NCBI RefSeq assembly: GCF_900101465.1 | Contig: NZ_FMZM01000004.1 | Span: 235,790 to 299,789 of the forward strand | Source of the DNA: Nocardioides lianchengensis | GTDB taxonomy: Bacteria > Actinomycetota > Actinomycetes > Propionibacteriales > Nocardioidaceae | Reading direction: 5' to 3' | Length of the DNA stretch: 64,000 nucleotides | Shown: positions 16,012 through 27,393 of the stretch, piece after piece | How the letters are laid out: the number at the start of each line of letters is the position of its first letter | How positions within the stretch are numbered: position 1 is the first letter of the stretch | Notes under the pieces: model-generated | Told to the model about the DNA's origin: nothing | Databases searched by the model: none | What the model saw: the letters and a program-made list of their open reading frames with translations, nothing else | Translations under genes and position numbers: made by a program

Positions 16012-18279
16012 ATGCCGTCGTCGCCCCTGCCGCCGTCCTCGCCGCCGCCGTCCTCGCCGCCGCCGACCTCCGGTGGCGACCGCCTGACCGCCGGCCGGGT
16101 GGTCTCGCACGTCGTGGTGATGCTGGCCGTCTCGGCGGTCCTGGGCGTCATCGTGGCCGGCCTGGCGATCCCGTTTGCCGGCGTCGCCGGCGTGGGCGCC
16201 CGCAACGCCTCCGAGGCGCTGGCCGACCTGCCCGAGGAGCTCGACACCGGCGTCCTCCCGCAGCGCACCCAGATCCTGGACAGCCAGGACAACGTGATGG
16301 CGACCATCTACGACCAGAACCGCGTCGAGGTCTCCCTCGGCCAGATCTCGCGCACGATGGTCAAGGCCATCGTGGCCATCGAGGACTACCGCTTCTACGA
16401 GCACGGCGCGCTCGACCTCAAGGGCACCCTGCGCGCCTTCGTCACCAACGCCGCCAACGACGGGGCCACCGTGCAGGGCGGCTCCTCGATCACCCAGCAG
16501 CTGGTCAAGCAGACCCTGGTGACCCAGGCGAACACCGACGAGGAGCGGCGCGAGGCGACCGCGACCGACTACTCCCGCAAGATCCGCGAGCTGCGCTACG
16601 CGATCGCGATGGAGGAGGAGCACAGCAAGGACTGGATCCTCGAGCGCTACCTCAACATCGCCTACTTCGGCGACGGCGCGTACGGCATCCAGGCCGCGGC
16701 CAAGCACTACTTCAACGTCAACGCGCGCAAGCTCGACCTGCGTCAGTCCGCGATGCTCGCGGGCCTGGTGCAGAGCCCCGACGCGCTCGACCCGACCGAC
16801 AACGAGGACCGGGCCCTGGCCCGCCGCAACGTCGTCCTCGACCGGATGGCCCAGCTCAACGTCATCCCGCAGGAGCGCGCCGACCGGGTCAAGGAGCGCT
16901 CGCTCGGCCTGCGCGTCCAGCCCGCCAACAACGGCTGCACCTCCGCCTCGGCTCCGTTCTTCTGCGACTACGTCCTGAAGTACCTGATGCGCGACAAGTC
17001 GCTGGGCCGCACCCGCGCCGACCGCGAGCAGATCCTGAAGTCCGGCGGTCTGACCATCCGGACCACGCTCGACCAGCGCTTCCAGGACGCCGCCGACAAG
17101 GCCGTGACCGACACCGTCTCCTCCCCCAAGGCCAACGCCATCGGCGGCCTCGCGATGGTCGAGCCCGGCACCGGCGAGGTCCGCGCGATCGCCCAGTCCC
17201 GCCCGATGGGTCGCAACAAGAAGGCCGGCCAGACCTTCATCAACTACGCCGTCAACGAGAAGTACGGCACGGCCAAGGGCTTCCAGGGCGGGTCGACGTT
17301 CAAGGCCTTCGTGCTCGCCCAGGCGATCGAGGACGGCATCCCGCTCTCCGAGGCGATCAACTCGCCCTCCCCCGGGACCTTCCAGGAGGAGGACTACGAG
17401 GACTGCGACGGTGAGCCCTACGGCTACGGCGAGTTCCAGGTGCCCAACTCCACGACCGGCAGCATCGTGGCCAACATGTACAACGGCACCCGACTTTCGG
17501 TGAACACCTTCTTCCTCGGCCTCGAGAAGATGACCGGCATCTGCAAGCCGTACAACCTGGCCAAGAAGATGGGCCTCGACCTCACCAACCCGACCGGCGA
17601 CAAGCGCGGCAACGGCGCCGAGCGGGTGCCCAACTTCACCCTCGGCGTCGCCGACGTCAGCCCGCTGGAGATGGCCGAGGCCTACGCCACCTTCGCCGCC
17701 CGCGGCAAGCACTGCGACACGCGACCGGTCACCTCGATCGAGGACAGCAAGGGCAACGTGCTCAAGGAGTACAAGCCGACCTGCACCCGGGTGATGCAGG
17801 AGAGCACCGCCGACGCGGTCAGCGACGTGCTCCGCGGGCTCCTCGAGGGCTCCGGCTTCGCCGCCGCCCAGAACCTCGGCCGCGACGCCGGTGGCAAGAC
17901 CGGTACGACGAACAACGGCAACTCGGTGTGGTTTGCCGGCTACACCCCGACGATGGCGGCGGCGGCGATGATCGCCGGCGCCAACCAGGAGGGGTCCCCC
18001 TCCAGCCTCAACGGGGTCGACATCGGCTCGCAGACCATCTACGGCGCCGTCTCCGGCTCCCGCCTGGCCGCACCGATCTGGGGCTCGGCCATGCGCGCCA
18101 CCCTCGACCTCTACGACAACAAGGACTTCGTCTACCCCTCGGGCGTGGCGGGCGCCGGCGTCACGGCGCCCGCCCCGCCGCCCAGGAGGGGCGGTCGCGA
18201 TGGCCGCGACAACGACAACGACGGCCGGGGTGGCCGCGGCAACGGCGGCCGCGGGAACGGTGGCCGCGGCGGTCGCTGA
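16012..18279 (+). CDS. Bifunctional penicillin-binding protein (PonA2-like)
   Basis: A 755-residue class A PBP for peptidoglycan synthesis at the outer membrane face. A Ser/Pro-rich cytoplasmic tail (residues 1-20) precedes a membrane helix (about 33-58). The glycosyltransferase domain has catalytic Glu124 in IEDYRFYEHG, GGSSITQQLVKQ and ERYLNIAYFG. The transpeptidase has Ser428 in GGSTFK, SVN at 496-498 and KTGTT at 629-633. Unlike mycobacterial PonA2 no PASTA domain follows; instead the end is a Gly/Arg/Asp tail (about 725-755). Neighbours match the Rv3679-Rv3683 block, in which this gene is ponA2. Confidence 0.95.
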   Translation: MPSSPLPPSSPPPSSPPPTSGGDRLTAGRVVSHVVVMLAVSAVLGVIVAGLAIPFAGVAGVGARNASEALADLPEELDTGVLPQRTQILDSQDNVMATIYDQNRVEVSLGQISRTMVKAIVAIEDYRFYEHGALDLKGTLRAFVTNAANDGATVQGGSSITQQLVKQTLVTQANTDEERREATATDYSRKIRELRYAIAMEEEHSKDWILERYLNIAYFGDGAYGIQAAAKHYFNVNARKLDLRQSAMLAGLVQSPDALDPTDNEDRALARRNVVLDRMAQLNVIPQERADRVKERSLGLRVQPANNGCTSASAPFFCDYVLKYLMRDKSLGRTRADREQILKSGGLTIRTTLDQRFQDAADKAVTDTVSSPKANAIGGLAMVEPGTGEVRAIAQSRPMGRNKKAGQTFINYAVNEKYGTAKGFQGGSTFKAFVLAQAIEDGIPLSEAINSPSPGTFQEEDYEDCDGEPYGYGEFQVPNSTTGSIVANMYNGTRLSVNTFFLGLEKMTGICKPYNLAKKMGLDLTNPTGDKRGNGAERVPNFTLGVADVSPLEMAEAYATFAARGKHCDTRPVTSIEDSKGNVLKEYKPTCTRVMQESTADAVSDVLRGLLEGSGFAAAQNLGRDAGGKTGTTNNGNSVWFAGYTPTMAAAAMIAGANQEGSPSSLNGVDIGSQTIYGAVSGSRLAAPIWGSAMRATLDLYDNKDFVYPSGVAGAGVTAPAPPPRRGGRDGRDNDNDGRGGRGNGGRGNGGRGGR

Positions 18280-18290
18280 CCGTCGCGGCG

Positions 18291-18758
18291 TCAGCCGAGC
18301 TGGCGGCGTACCTCCGCGGCGACGGCGGAGCCGTCGGCCCGGCCCTTGACCTGGGGCTGGACCACGCCCATCACCTTGCCCATCGCCTTCATGCCCTCGC
18401 CGGCGGCGCCGACCTGCTCGACGGCGGCCGTGACGATCGCGGAGATCTCCTCCACGCTCAGCTGCTGGGGCAGGTAGTCGGCGAGCACTGCGGCCTCGGC
18501 CCGCTCCTTGGCGGCCATCTCGGGCCGGTTGCCGTCGTCGAAGGCGACGGCGGCCTCGCGCCGCTTCTTGGCCTCGCTGGACAGCACGCTGACGACGTCG
18601 TCGTCGCTGAGCTCGCGAGCCTCCTTGCCGGCGACCTCGGCGTTGGTCAGCGCCGTCAGCACCATCCGCAGCGTGGAGGAGCGCACCTCGTCACGGCCCT
18701 TGATGGCGGTGGTGAGGTCGGCACGGAGACGGTCCTTCAGGGAGCTCATGAGGGCCAT
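18291..18758 (-). CDS. GatB/YqeY domain protein
   Basis: A 155-residue helical protein of the YqeY family, with MSSLKDRLRADLTTAIKGRD at the N-terminus, YLPQQLSVEEI in the middle and a KAMGKVMGVVQPQVKGRADG motif near the C-terminus. The fold equals the tail domain of GatB, which binds tRNA, but free-standing YqeY has no proven role. ATG at 18758 or 18749 may start it. The gene converges on the PBP gene 11 bases away and diverges from the metallophosphatase, with the two starts only about 17 bases apart. Confidence 0.9.
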   Translation of the reverse strand: MALMSSLKDRLRADLTTAIKGRDEVRSSTLRMVLTALTNAEVAGKEARELSDDDVVSVLSSEAKKRREAAVAFDDGNRPEMAAKERAEAAVLADYLPQQLSVEEISAIVTAAVEQVGAAGEGMKAMGKVMGVVQPQVKGRADGSAVAAEVRRQLG

Positions 18759-18775
18759 TGTGGCAGCCTTGCCAC

Positions 18776-19699
18776 GTGCTCCTCGACCGAGTTGTCCCCC
18801 GCCTGCTGGGCGCGGGCGCCGTCGCGGGCGCGGCCCTCACGTCGTACGCCCTGGTCGAGGCGCGGCGCTACACGCTGCGGCGGGTGACCGTGCCGGTCCT
18901 GGCCCCCGGCCGGCCGTCGCTGCGCGTGCTGCACCTCTCCGACCTGCACGTCACCCCCGACCAGACCCGCAAGCTCGAGTGGCTCTCGAGCCTCGCGGTG
19001 CTGCGCCCCGACCTGGTGGTCGACACCGGCGACAACCTCGCCCACCGCGACGCCGTCCCGGCCGTCCGCGACGCGCTCGGCCCGCTGCTCGACGTACCCG
19101 GCGTGTTCGTGATGGGCAGCAACGACTACTTCGAGCCGTCCTTCCGCAACCCGTTCCTCTACCTGCTCCCCGACACCGGCAAGCGGCACACCGACGTCGC
19201 CCAGCTGCCCTGGCGCGAGCTGCGCACCACGTTCACCGACCGCGGCTGGGTCGACCTGACCAACACCCGCGCGACCGTCTCCGTCGGCGGGACGACGATC
19301 GCCTTCGCCGGCGTCGACGACCCGCACCTCGAGTACGACCGCCTCGACGAGATCGCCGGACCCGCGGACCGGACTGCGGACCTGCGGCTCGGGGTCGCGC
19401 ACGCGCCGTACCTCCGGGTGCTGGACCAGTTCGCCACCGACGGGTACGACGCCGTCCTCGCCGGCCACACCCACGGCGGCCAGGTCTGCCTGCCGGGTGG
19501 CCGCGCCCTGACCACGAACTGCGACCTGGAGCCGGCCCGCGCCCGCGGCCTGCACCGGCACCCGGCCGGCTCCCGCCCCGGCGACCCGGGCTCGTCGTGG
19601 CTGCACGTGTCGGCCGGCCTCGGCACCAGCCCCTACGCCCGGATCCGGGTCGCCTGCCGTCCCGAGGCGACCCTGCTGACCCTGGTGTCTCGCAGCTGA
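18776..19699 (+). CDS. Metallophosphoesterase (Rv3683-like)
   Basis: A 307-residue calcineurin-like phosphoesterase. Metal ligands are visible in LHLSDLHV, DTGDNLA, MGSNDYF (N-D in place of GNHD), and GHTHGGQ. The N-terminal hydrophobic stretch (about residues 5-25) suggests a membrane anchor. The substrate is unknown; relatives act on lipid or nucleotide phosphates. GTG at 18776 was chosen; CAGCCT six bases before it could be a leaderless -10. The frame begins earlier at TTG 18758. It completes the block shared with mycobacterial Rv3679-Rv3683. Confidence 0.88.
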   Translation: MLLDRVVPRLLGAGAVAGAALTSYALVEARRYTLRRVTVPVLAPGRPSLRVLHLSDLHVTPDQTRKLEWLSSLAVLRPDLVVDTGDNLAHRDAVPAVRDALGPLLDVPGVFVMGSNDYFEPSFRNPFLYLLPDTGKRHTDVAQLPWRELRTTFTDRGWVDLTNTRATVSVGGTTIAFAGVDDPHLEYDRLDEIAGPADRTADLRLGVAHAPYLRVLDQFATDGYDAVLAGHTHGGQVCLPGGRALTTNCDLEPARARGLHRHPAGSRPGDPGSSWLHVSAGLGTSPYARIRVACRPEATLLTLVSRS

Positions 19700-19706
19700 C
19701 CCTCGA

Positions 19707-19737
19707 TTGGGTTCGGCCTGACCCGCTCCGGTATGCT
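19707..19737 (+). promoter_or_regulatory. Promoter of tRNA-Pro
   Basis: TTGGGT (19707-19712) and TATGCT (19732-19737) are separated by 19 bases, upstream of the tRNA. A short GAGC-CCGGC-TTCG-GCCGG hairpin lies between promoter and tRNA. Confidence 0.5.
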
Positions 19738-19777
19738 CCCGTGCTTGTGAGCCCGGCTTCGGCCGGAGCTCATGGAT

Positions 19778-19851
<74 letters not shown>

Positions 19852-19860
19852 CCGATCACC

Positions 19861-19892
19861 GGGTGCCCCGGACCTTCAGGTCCGGGGCACCC
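19861..19892 (+). terminator. Terminator after tRNA-Pro
   Basis: A perfect 14-bp stem GGGTGCCCCGGACC / GGTCCGGGGCACCC with a TTCA loop is followed by GTTCATTT. It begins 9 bases after the tRNA. Confidence 0.85.
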
Positions 19893-19970
19893 GTTCATTT
19901 CGTCGGTTCGCGGCGGCCCGCTCCCCGCAGATCGTCAGGGATCTCCTGCGCCCGTGGCACACTCACCGGC

Positions 19971-20798
19971 ATGGCAGACGACCGCGACCCGGCAGCGCCG
20001 CCGCCGTCCCTCGAACCGCCCTCGCTGTTCCGGCGCCGACGCAAGCCGAAGCCGGCACCCGCGCAGCCGACCGTGGACGAGCAGCCGACCGAGGTGGTCG
20101 AGACGGTCGAGCCCGCTCCTGCGGAGCCGACCGAGGTGCTGGAGGCGGTGCCGGCCGTGGAGTCCGTGCCCGAGCCCGAGCCCGTCCCCGAGCCTGAGCC
20201 GATCGCCGAGCCGGAACCGGTCCCCGAGCCCGAGCCGACCCCCGAGCCGGAGCCGGTCCACGACCAGGTCGCGGCCGCGGAGTCGCGGCCGATCCAGCCG
20301 GCGCACGAGGCGCCGCCGCTGTACGCCGACGAGGTCGAGCCCGCGGCCGTCGTACCCGCCCCGGAGCCTGCGCCCGCGCCGCGGCCGGAGAAGGCCGCGA
20401 GGACGCCGCGCGGACCGATCGTCACCGGCCTGACCGCGGCGGTCGTGACGGGCCTGCTGGTGGGCGTGCTGGTCGTGCTGCTGACCGCGGGCGGGCAGCA
20501 GGTCTGCGAGGCCGCCCAGGGCACGTCGTCGTGCGGCGGGGCGGGCTACCCGCTCGTCCTGGCCATCCTGATCGTCGCCGTGATCGCCGGCGGGGCGCTG
20601 CTGCGCTGGTCCGGCGTCCCCGACCCGACGAGCACCAGCTTCCTCGGCGTCGGCCTGCTCGCCGTGACCGCGCTGCTGTTCCTCGTCGAGTCGCTCGACT
20701 CGTGGTGGATGCTGCTGGTCATCCCGGCGGTCTCGACGGCGACCTACGCCGGCAGCCACTGGGTGACCACCGCGGTCATCGAGCCCGCGCGGGAGTAG
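19971..20798 (+). CDS. Pro/Glu-rich membrane protein, unknown function
   Basis: A 275-residue protein. Residues 1-140 are low-complexity and acidic, with about a dozen PEPE/EPVPEP units that should form an extended rod in the cytoplasm; a basic RRRRKPK cluster lies near residue 20. Four hydrophobic segments follow (about 150-170, 188-206, 214-236 and 238-258), with two Cys in the first outer loop (QQVCEA and SSCGG). The ATG at 19971 was chosen; CACACT lies 7 bases upstream. No homologous family was recognised. It stands alone between the tRNA and the lysine-pathway operon. Confidence 0.75.
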   Translation: MADDRDPAAPPPSLEPPSLFRRRRKPKPAPAQPTVDEQPTEVVETVEPAPAEPTEVLEAVPAVESVPEPEPVPEPEPIAEPEPVPEPEPTPEPEPVHDQVAAAESRPIQPAHEAPPLYADEVEPAAVVPAPEPAPAPRPEKAARTPRGPIVTGLTAAVVTGLLVGVLVVLLTAGGQQVCEAAQGTSSCGGAGYPLVLAILIVAVIAGGALLRWSGVPDPTSTSFLGVGLLAVTALLFLVESLDSWWMLLVIPAVSTATYAGSHWVTTAVIEPARE

Positions 20799-20813
20799 CC
20801 CCCGTCGGTCGGC

Positions 20814-23134
<2,321 letters not shown>

Positions 23135-23198
23135 GGGGTTCTACCTTCGGGGTTCGGGGGTGTACGACGGCCGCACCTGCTCGCGACCGGCCCCGAGT

Positions 23199-23783
23199 TT
23201 ACCGGCCCGTGACGTCGCGTCCGGCGAGCATCTCATCGGCGACCGCGACCACCTCGGCGTCGACCTCGTCGTCGGCGTCCAGGCGCGAGTGGGTGACGAT
23301 CGAGTGCAGCGCCCGCAGCGACGCGCTGGCACTGGTGCCCCACGACGAGACGTAGGAGAACTGCCACCACCACAGCGCCTCGGCGACGTCGCCGTTGCGG
23401 AAGTGGCGCAGACCGTTGGCCACGTCGGTGGCCACGCTGGTCAGCTCGTCGGACAGGTTGGCCGTGTCGAGCTCGGGCACGTAGGGGTCGAAGACGTAGC
23501 TGTAGGTGTCGACCGGACCGAGCAGCGTGGCCAGCCGCAACCGCATCGCGTCGAGGTCGGGGTCGGGCCCCACGTCGGGCTGGTACTCCTGGTCGGGCTC
23601 GAAGTCGGCCTGTGCGCCGAGCCGGGCGCCGGCCAGCAGCAGCTGGCTGACCTCCAGCAGCAGCAGCGAGATCGCACCGCTGCCCTCCTCGTCGCGCGAG
23701 ATGGCCTGGATCGCGACCAGGAAGCTCTCCACCTGGTCGGCGATCTGCTGCGCGAAGTCCTCGGTGGCGGTCGTGTCAGTCAT
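23199..23783 (-). CDS. DUF5063 domain protein
   Basis: A 194-residue, strongly acidic soluble protein with the segments [33 protein letters not shown] and [18 protein letters not shown], which I associate with DUF5063. This family is regularly found just downstream of recR in actinobacteria, as here. Its ATG at 23783 overlaps the recR coding end by 8 bases. The role is unknown; helper function for RecR or DNA repair is only a guess from position. Confidence 0.75.
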   Translation of the reverse strand: MTDTTATEDFAQQIADQVESFLVAIQAISRDEEGSGAISLLLLEVSQLLLAGARLGAQADFEPDQEYQPDVGPDPDLDAMRLRLATLLGPVDTYSYVFDPYVPELDTANLSDELTSVATDVANGLRHFRNGDVAEALWWWQFSYVSSWGTSASASLRALHSIVTHSRLDADDEVDAEVVAVADEMLAGRDVTGR

Positions 23784-24375
23784 CTGCGGATCGTCTCCCT
23801 GCGAAGGCTCGTCCCAGGGTGACCTCGTCGGCGTACTCCAGGTCACCCCCCACGGGCAGTCCACTCGCCAAACGGGTCACGCGCAACCCGATCGGCTTCA
23901 GCATCCTGGTGAGGTAGGTGGCGGTGGCCTCGCCCTCGAGGTTGGGGTCGGTGGCGAGGATGGTCTCGGTGATGGTGCCGTCGGCCAGCCGGGTCATCAG
24001 CTCGCGGATCCGGAGCTGCTCGGGCCCGATGCCGTCGATCGGCGAGATCGCCCCGCCGAGGACGTGGTAGCGGCCGCGGTACTCGCGGGTGCGCTCGATG
24101 GCCACGACGTCCTTGTACTCCTCGACCACGCACAACACGGTCGGGTCGCGGCGCGGGTCACGGCAGATCCGGCACTGCTCGTCCTCGGACACGTTGAAGC
24201 AGATGCTGCAAAACTTGACCTTGGCCTTGACCTCGATCAGCACGTCGGCGAGGCGGCGTACGTCGACGGGGTCGGCCTGGAGCAGGTGGAACGCGATGCG
24301 CTGCGCGCTCTTGGGACCCACGCCCGGCAGCCGACCGAGCTCGTCGATCAGGTCCTGGACGACGCCTTCGTACAA
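23776..24375 (-). CDS. recR: Recombination protein RecR
   Basis: A 199-residue recombination mediator that loads RecA at gaps together with RecO/RecF. The helix-hairpin-helix is in [17 protein letters not shown], the zinc finger in [16 protein letters not shown], and the Toprim domain (about 80-175) has VVEEYKDV and [13 protein letters not shown]. The start is TTG, one base after the ybaB stop. The gene order dnaX-ybaB-recR is the common bacterial one. Confidence 0.96.
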   Translation of the reverse strand: MYEGVVQDLIDELGRLPGVGPKSAQRIAFHLLQADPVDVRRLADVLIEVKAKVKFCSICFNVSEDEQCRICRDPRRDPTVLCVVEEYKDVVAIERTREYRGRYHVLGGAISPIDGIGPEQLRIRELMTRLADGTITETILATDPNLEGEATATYLTRMLKPIGLRVTRLASGLPVGGDLEYADEVTLGRAFAGRRSADD

Positions 24376-24376
24376 C

Positions 24377-24766
24377 TCAGAACCCGAGCTGACCGAGGCC
24401 CGGGAGGCCCCCGGGCTGGTCGCCGCCGGGCAGGCCGCCGGCCAGCGGGCCGAGGGCCTCGCCGGCGAGGGCGTCGGCCTGGGCCTTCGCGTCGCGGAAG
24501 GCGGCCACGATCATGTCGCCGAGGTCGGAGAGGTCGTCGGCGTCGCCGCCGTCGAACTGGCCGGCCTTGATCTCGACCCCGACCAGCTCGCCGACGCCGC
24601 TGACGGTGACCGTCACGGCGCCGCCGGCGACCGTGCCGTCGACCCGGGCCTCGCCGAGCCGCTCCTGGGCCTCCTGCAGCTGGCTCTGCATCTGCTGGGC
24701 CTGCTGGAGCAGGGCGTTCATGTCGAAGCCACCGCCGCCGAGGGCGTCGAAGGGGTTCTGGGTCAT
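24377..24766 (-). CDS. YbaB/EbfC nucleoid-associated protein
   Basis: A 129-residue DNA-binding protein. The ATG at 24766 has GAGGTGA four bases upstream. [20 protein letters not shown] forms the long helix, and [20 protein letters not shown] the sheet. A Gly/Pro-rich tail (about 105-129) extends it beyond the family's usual length of about 110 residues. It sits between dnaX and recR. Confidence 0.93.
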   Translation of the reverse strand: MTQNPFDALGGGGFDMNALLQQAQQMQSQLQEAQERLGEARVDGTVAGGAVTVTVSGVGELVGVEIKAGQFDGGDADDLSDLGDMIVAAFRDAKAQADALAGEALGPLAGGLPGGDQPGGLPGLGQLGF

Positions 24767-24791
24767 GGGGTCACCTCGGGGAAGTTGATGG

Positions 24792-26888
24792 TCACTGGTG
24801 GCGGATCTCCTCGACCACGCGAGCACCGAGCTCGCGGGCCAGCAGCTCGGAGGCACCGAGCTGGTCGATGTCGGCGTCGAGGTCGTCGGGGTGGACGTCG
24901 GCGTCGGCGTCGTAGGCGTCCGGGTCGGGCGCGGCCGGCTCACCCTGGCCGGCCGGCCGGGTCTGCTGGACGGCCTCGCGGGCGCGGGCGATCGCGTCAG
25001 GCCCGGGGCGCTCGGGCCGCTCGGCCCGCTCCGGGGGCGGGGCGGCCGCCTCGGGCGCGGGCTCGGCCGCCCAGTCGGGCGGCGCGGCCGGGGCGGCGGG
25101 CGCCGCGTCGGCCTGCGCGGCCGGGGTCGGGGCGGCGGGCGCCGGAGCAGCGGGCGCCGCCGGCTGGCCGCCGGACCCGGGCTGGGTGCCGGGGTCGACG
25201 ATGGTCTCGACCTTCCAGTCCGCCCCGACGACGTCGATCGCCGCCTGGCGGAAGACCTCGTCGCAGCCGCCCTGGACGAACGAGTCGCGGGCGCCGGCGT
25301 TGGAGAAGCCGATGGTGACGACCTTGCCCTCGACCGCGACCACCTGGCAGTTCTGCGTGAGGATCATCCAGGCCACCCGCCGACGCAGCTTGGTGGCCTC
25401 GACGATGTCGGGCCACAGCCGGCGGACCTCGACCAGAGTGAGGCCGCCTGCGGCCGGGGCCGAGACCGGCGCGGCCGGGGCGGGCGCTGCCGTCGGCGTG
25501 GGGGCCATCACCGGCGCGGGCTCGGGCTCCCGCTCGGGCGCGGGCGCCGGGGCGGCCGGCGCCGCGGGGGTGTCGACCGGACGGCGCGACTCGACCGGCG
25601 GGGTCGGCGGCGGGGCCGCCTCGGTGGCCCGGTCGGAGGCCACGCTGACGTCGGCGGGGCGGTCCTGGGCCGGCGGGGCGGGCGGGGCCGGCGCGGCGAC
25701 CGCGGCCGACGGGACGCCGGTGATGGTGAGCCGCTTCTCGAGCCGGTCGACCCGGGCCATGACACCGGCGGTCGAGTGGTCGGCGCCGGGCAGGAGCACC
25801 CGGGCGCAGATCAGCTCCAGCAGCAGCCGGGGCGCGGTCGCGCCGCGCATCTCGGTCAGCCCGGTGGCCACCAGGTCGGCGGCGCGGCTGAGCTCGGCGG
25901 CGCCGAAGCGGGCCGCCTGGGCGACCAGCCGCTCCCCCTGGTCCTCCGAGACGTCGATCAGGCCGGAGGCCGTCGCCTCCGGGACGGCCGCGACGATCAC
26001 CAGGTCGCGCAGCCGGCGCAGCAGGTCCTCGGTGAACCGGCGCGGGTCCTGGCCGGTCTCCACCACCTTGTCGACCACGCCGAAGACCGCACCGCCGTCG
26101 GCGGCAGCGAACGCGTCGACCACCTCGTCGAGCAGGGTGTCCGGCGTGTAGCCCAGCAGCCCGGTCGCCAGGTCGTGGGTGACCCCCTCGGGGCCGGCAC
26201 CGCCGAGCAGCTGGTCGAGCACCGACAGGGTGTCGCGCGCCGACCCGGCGCCCGCGCGGACCACCAGCGGCAGCGCGGCCGGCTCGATGGCGACCTGCTC
26301 CTTCTCGCACAGCTCGGAGAGGTACGACGACAGCAGCCGCGGCGGGATCAGCCGGAACGGGTAGTGGTGGGTCCGCGACCGGATGGTCGGGAGCACCTTC
26401 TCCGGCTCGGTGGTGGCGAAGATGAACCGCAGGTGGGGCGGCGGCTCCTCGACCAGCTTCAGCAGGGCGTTGAAGCCCTGCGTGGTCACCATGTGGGCCT
26501 CGTCGATGATGTAGACCTTGTAGCGGCTGCGCACCGGCGAGAAGAACGCCTTCTCCCGCAGGTCGCGCGCGTCGTCGACGCCACCGTGGGAGGCGGCGTC
26601 GATCTCGATCACGTCGATCGAGCCCGGCCCCCCGCGGGCCAGGTCGCGGCAGCTGTCGCACTCGCCGCACGGGTCGGCCACCGGCGCCTGCTCGCAGTTG
26701 AGGGCGCGGGCCAGGATCCGGGCGCTCGTCGTCTTGCCGCAGCCGCGCGGGCCGGAGAACAGGTAGGCGTGGTTGACCCGGTTGTTGGCCAGCGCGGACC
26801 GCAGCGGCGCGGTCACGTGGTCCTGGCCGATGACCTCGGCGAACGTCTCCGGCCGGTAGCGGCGGTACAGCGCGAGGGGGGACTCCAC
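24792..26888 (-). CDS. dnaX: DNA polymerase III subunit gamma/tau
   Basis: A 698-residue clamp-loader ATPase. Walker A is GPRGCGKTT near residue 50, the zinc module is CGECDSC, Walker B is VYIIDEAHM, and the SRC motif is in GAGSARDTLS. Domain III ends near residue 365. A long Ala/Pro linker (about 390-480) and the tau region (about 480-560) follow, then a second low-complexity stretch and an acidic end. GTG at 26888 follows TAGTGT by 6 bases. No slippery sequence for a short gamma form was seen. Confidence 0.96.
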   Translation of the reverse strand: MESPLALYRRYRPETFAEVIGQDHVTAPLRSALANNRVNHAYLFSGPRGCGKTTSARILARALNCEQAPVADPCGECDSCRDLARGGPGSIDVIEIDAASHGGVDDARDLREKAFFSPVRSRYKVYIIDEAHMVTTQGFNALLKLVEEPPPHLRFIFATTEPEKVLPTIRSRTHHYPFRLIPPRLLSSYLSELCEKEQVAIEPAALPLVVRAGAGSARDTLSVLDQLLGGAGPEGVTHDLATGLLGYTPDTLLDEVVDAFAAADGGAVFGVVDKVVETGQDPRRFTEDLLRRLRDLVIVAAVPEATASGLIDVSEDQGERLVAQAARFGAAELSRAADLVATGLTEMRGATAPRLLLELICARVLLPGADHSTAGVMARVDRLEKRLTITGVPSAAVAAPAPPAPPAQDRPADVSVASDRATEAAPPPTPPVESRRPVDTPAAPAAPAPAPEREPEPAPVMAPTPTAAPAPAAPVSAPAAGGLTLVEVRRLWPDIVEATKLRRRVAWMILTQNCQVVAVEGKVVTIGFSNAGARDSFVQGGCDEVFRQAAIDVVGADWKVETIVDPGTQPGSGGQPAAPAAPAPAAPTPAAQADAAPAAPAAPPDWAAEPAPEAAAPPPERAERPERPGPDAIARAREAVQQTRPAGQGEPAAPDPDAYDADADVHPDDLDADIDQLGASELLARELGARVVEEIRHQ

Positions 26889-26894
26889 GCCAGA

Positions 26895-26900
26895 ACACTA
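26895..26900 (-). promoter_or_regulatory. -10 box TAGTGT of dnaX
   Basis: On the minus strand TAGTGT ends 6 bases before the GTG start of dnaX, another leaderless-type arrangement. Confidence 0.5.
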
Positions 26901-26969
26901 ACGACCGGGTCCGACAGTCGGTAGCGGGCGTCGTACGAGAGGTCCGGATCGACTCGCGATCACCGAATG

Positions 26970-27033
26970 GGTCTCGATACGCGTCGGCGGGCTCGCTCGC
27001 TTCGCTCGCGATTCCGCCCGACGCTACTCGACC
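26970..27033. repeat. Intergenic GGTCTCGATACGC / GCTACTCGACC element
   Basis: The left arm GGTCTCGATACGCGTCGG and the right arm ending GCTACTCGACC are inverted relative to each other, around a GCTCGCTCGCTTCGCTCGCG core that itself can fold. Elements with these ends are frequent in intergenic DNA of high-G+C Actinobacteria. It lies between dnaX and the SRP RNA; the 375-base gap 26889-27263 holds only this and the RNA gene. Confidence 0.6.
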
Positions 27034-27082
27034 TCCTGCCCTTCTCCACGCCCTCGCGGGCTCGGGCGTGGGGGCATGAAAA

Positions 27083-27173
27083 GGCCCCCCGCGCACCCGA
27101 CAGAGCTCACTTACCCTTGCTGCCTTCCGGCCCTGGGGGAGTTGGGCGAGATGCCGCCACACGGGGGGTTGGC
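27083..27173 (-). ncRNA. ffs: Signal recognition particle 4.5S RNA (small type)
   Basis: On the minus strand the conserved SRP domain IV is intact: GGCCGGAAGGCAGCAAGGG, followed by the asymmetric loop and CGGGTGCGCGGGGGGCC. The 5' end GGCCAACCCCCCG pairs with CGCGGGGGGCC at the 3' end, before a short T run (27082-27079). TACACT at 27182-27177 is a likely -10 box. The ends are accurate to about five bases. The RNA works with Ffh in membrane protein targeting. Confidence 0.95.
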
Positions 27174-27263
27174 CCGAGTGTAGGTGAGTGATCCCGGAGC
27201 CACCAAAGCGAGGGGGCGAGGGGGATTTCACCCGCACCGAGGGCGACGGGTACGCTCCTCCGC

Positions 27264-27350
27264 GGAGGATTCGCCTAGTGGCCTATGGCGCTCGCTTGGA
27301 AAGCGGGTTGGGTGTGAAAGCCCTCAGGGGTTCGAATCCCCTATCCTCCG
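27264..27350 (+). tRNA. tRNA-Ser (GGA)
   Basis: Acceptor GGAGGAT/ATCCTCC, anticodon stem CTCGC/GCGGG with loop TTGGAAA (anticodon GGA), a long class II variable arm and a T-arm with GGGGTTCGAATCCCC are all present. CCA is encoded at 27351-27353. TACGCT at 27251-27256 is a likely -10. Confidence 0.97.
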
Positions 27351-27357
27351 CCACCGG

Positions 27358-27389
27358 AACGGCGCCGTGCGACTTCGTACGGCGCCGTT
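27358..27389 (+). terminator. Hairpin after tRNA-Ser
   Basis: An 11-bp stem AACGGCGCCGT / ACGGCGCCGTT with a 10-base loop, followed by CTGCTC. It also lies just beyond the stop of the convergent MFS gene and may serve both strands. Confidence 0.7.
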
Positions 27390-27393
27390 CTGC

